Shown here: in pieces, positions 5,807 through 6,991 of the stretch
Position numbering within the stretch: position 1 is the stretch's first letter
Layout of the letters: each line of letters opens with the position of its first letter
From: an uncultured Eubacteriales bacterium
Lineage (GTDB): Bacteria > Bacillota_A > Clostridia > Christensenellales > Aristaeellaceae
DNA length: 6,991 nucleotides
NCBI GenBank assembly: GCA_902803675.1
Contig: CADCQZ010000033.1
Coordinates: 1 to 6,991 of the forward strand
Direction of reading: 5' to 3'
Position numbers and translations under genes: made by a program
Notes under the pieces: generated by a model
Databases searched by the model: none
Seen by the model: the letters and a program-made list of their open reading frames with translations, nothing else
Told to the model about the DNA's origin: nothing

Positions 5807-6991
5807 GTGGAAATGAACAGGACCCTGGCCAGGAAGATCGTGGAGTCGGTCTGGCCGTCGTGGAAGATCACCGGCGTGATCGGGGGCGGCGGATCCGGCG
5901 CGGTCTATCACGCGGTCAACGCCAATAACGACCGCCTGACGGCCGCCGTCAAGATCATCCCCATCCCGGATGAGTCCCTGGCGGAGGAGCTTTCGCTCAT
6001 GCGCGCCGCCGGCGCGGCGGAGGAAGATCTTCAGGGCATCCTCCGTCAGGAGGCGGACCGGGCGGCGAAGGAAGCCAGCGCCATGATCGACCTGCGGGAC
6101 AGCGGTCACATCGTGAGCATACAGGACTTCGCCGTGGTCAAAAAGGCGGACGTGCCCGGCATGGACCCGGATGAAGAGGGCTATTACCTTTTGATCCGGA
6201 TGGAGGAGCTGCTCAGCCTGTCGAAGTATTTCGCCTCAAGGGACGGCATGACCGAAAGAGAGATCCTGGAGATGGGCGTGGAGCTGTGCGGCGCCCTGAC
6301 GCTCTGCGAAAAGAACAGGATCATCCACCGGGACATCAAGCCGGACAATATCCTGGTCCGGGAGACCAGCGAAGGCGTGGTCACCTACAAGCTGGGGGAT
6401 TTCGGCATCGCCAGGACTTACTCGACCGCCGATCAGACCAAGACGGGCATGATCGGCACACCGGCGTTCATGTCCCCGGAAGTGTACAACAACGGGGATT
6501 ACGACAACCGCTCGGATATCTACTCCCTGGCGCTGACACTGTACAAGCTGCTCAACGGGGACCGGCTGCCCTTTGCCCGGGACAGGTCTCTTCCCGAAGC
6601 GGAAAAGGCGAAGGACCTGCTCTTCAGGATACCCAGGCCCGCGATCCCCCCGCCTGAAAACGCTTCCCCGAAGACCGCGCAAGCGCTGCTGAAGGCGCTG
6701 AGCTTCCGGAAGGAAGACCGGTTCGATACCGCCGCCGATCTGAAGGACGCGCTGAGGGACGCCCTGAGGGAATGCGGCACGGCGCGGGATGACCGGTCCG
6801 GAGATGGCGGCGCCGGGCCCGTGTCCGGCCCCCCGGTGGGAGACGGCCCCTCCGGAGAAGAGCCCCGCAGGCCTTCCGGGAAAAAGAAGACCGCCCTGAT
6901 CGCGGCGGCCGCGGCTGTCGTCATCGCGCTGCTGGCCGGAGCGGTCCTTTGGGCCGTGACGAAGGGCGGCGTGACCGGCCGGTCGTCCGGC
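5807..6991 (+). CDS. Membrane-anchored eukaryotic-like Ser/Thr protein kinase (C-terminus outside window)
   Basis: A Hanks-type kinase that should phosphorylate Ser/Thr residues using ATP. Visible motifs: glycine-rich loop GGGGSGAVY (26-34), catalytic Lys in AAVKII (Lys49), probable helix-C Glu89, RMEELLSL after the hinge, HRDIKPDN (174-181, Asp176), DFG (198-200), activation loop with several Thr/Ser (204-218), and GTPAFMSPE (217-225) with SPE replacing APE. After the catalytic domain come a Pro/Gly/Glu-rich linker (about 310-358), a basic KKK, and one transmembrane helix (about 362-384), so the kinase faces the cytosol and the cut-off C-terminus is outside. No PASTA repeat is visible because only about ten residues follow the helix. 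About 125 residues separate Lys49 from His174, more than in PknB-like kinases, owing to a charged insertion before helix C. The start is GTG 5807, with GAGGA 12 nt upstream; ATG 5813 in the same frame is an alternative. Its own promoter follows the terminator. Confidence 0.95.
   Translation, partial: MEMNRTLARKIVESVWPSWKITGVIGGGGSGAVYHAVNANNDRLTAAVKIIPIPDESLAEELSLMRAAGAAEEDLQGILRQEADRAAKEASAMIDLRDSGHIVSIQDFAVVKKADVPGMDPDEEGYYLLIRMEELLSLSKYFASRDGMTEREILEMGVELCGALTLCEKNRIIHRDIKPDNILVRETSEGVVTYKLGDFGIARTYSTADQTKTGMIGTPAFMSPEVYNNGDYDNRSDIYSLALTLYKLLNGDRLPFARDRSLPEAEKAKDLLFRIPRPAIPPPENASPKTAQALLKALSFRKEDRFDTAADLKDALRDALRECGTARDDRSGDGGAGPVSGPPVGDGPSGEEPRRPSGKKKTALIAAAAAVVIALLAGAVLWAVTKGGVTGRSSG

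Noticed and set aside
5048..6109. 353-codon open frame on the minus strand
   Set aside because: It crosses the 408-residue gene, a strong terminator, the kinase promoter and the kinase start. Its composition is typical of a GC-rich antisense frame, with no domain or ribosome binding site.
6236..6924. Two minus-strand open frames (6236-6682 and 6520-6924) opposite the kinase
   Set aside because: They lie entirely within the kinase gene, whose catalytic motifs are intact in the plus frame, and show low-complexity Ser/Ala/Arg products.

Overview
The window looks like chromosomal DNA from a GC-rich, Gram-positive gut or rumen Clostridia (Lachnospiraceae/Oscillospirales-like). Three things point there: strong AAGGAG-type ribosome binding sites, a secreted protein built from YTGK...GTDYT Ig-like repeats ending in an M23 domain, and a Ser/Thr kinase of the 'AVKIIPIP ... 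IRME ... HRDIKPDN' type with a C-terminal membrane anchor. The assignment is by family resemblance only; no rRNA or tRNA is present.

Left half, minus strand (1-3364). Two exported proteins are encoded. The gene nearest the left edge (start at 2409, running off the window) encodes at least 803 residues: signal peptide, a beta-rich N-terminal domain, three Ig-like repeats, an Fn3-like domain, three more repeats, then the beginning of an M23/LytM peptidase domain whose first metal motif is not canonical. Upstream of it lies its own promoter. Behind that is a hairpin with pseudoknot potential, and then a gene for a 238-residue secreted protein with a beta-barrel-like C-terminal half.

Middle (3365-3612). 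This divergent intergenic region holds a 20-nt imperfect inverted repeat (18 of 20 positions complementary, 50-nt spacer) and a competing third copy of one arm. It lies between the secreted-protein gene and the signalling genes.

Right half, plus strand (3613-6991). This is a eukaryotic-like phosphorylation module: a PP2C-family phosphatase, then 16 nt later a 408-residue protein I cannot name (its C-terminal part resembles an HTH-like domain), then a strong intrinsic terminator. A new promoter with a consensus -10 box follows, and then a membrane-anchored Ser/Thr kinase truncated by the window end just after its transmembrane segment. Phosphatase and kinase would act as opposing enzymes. The terminator/promoter pair between them suggests their levels are set separately. 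The 408-residue protein, co-transcribed with the phosphatase, is the least understood part of the module.

The minus-strand genes look less GC-rich than the plus-strand signalling genes, judged by eye.
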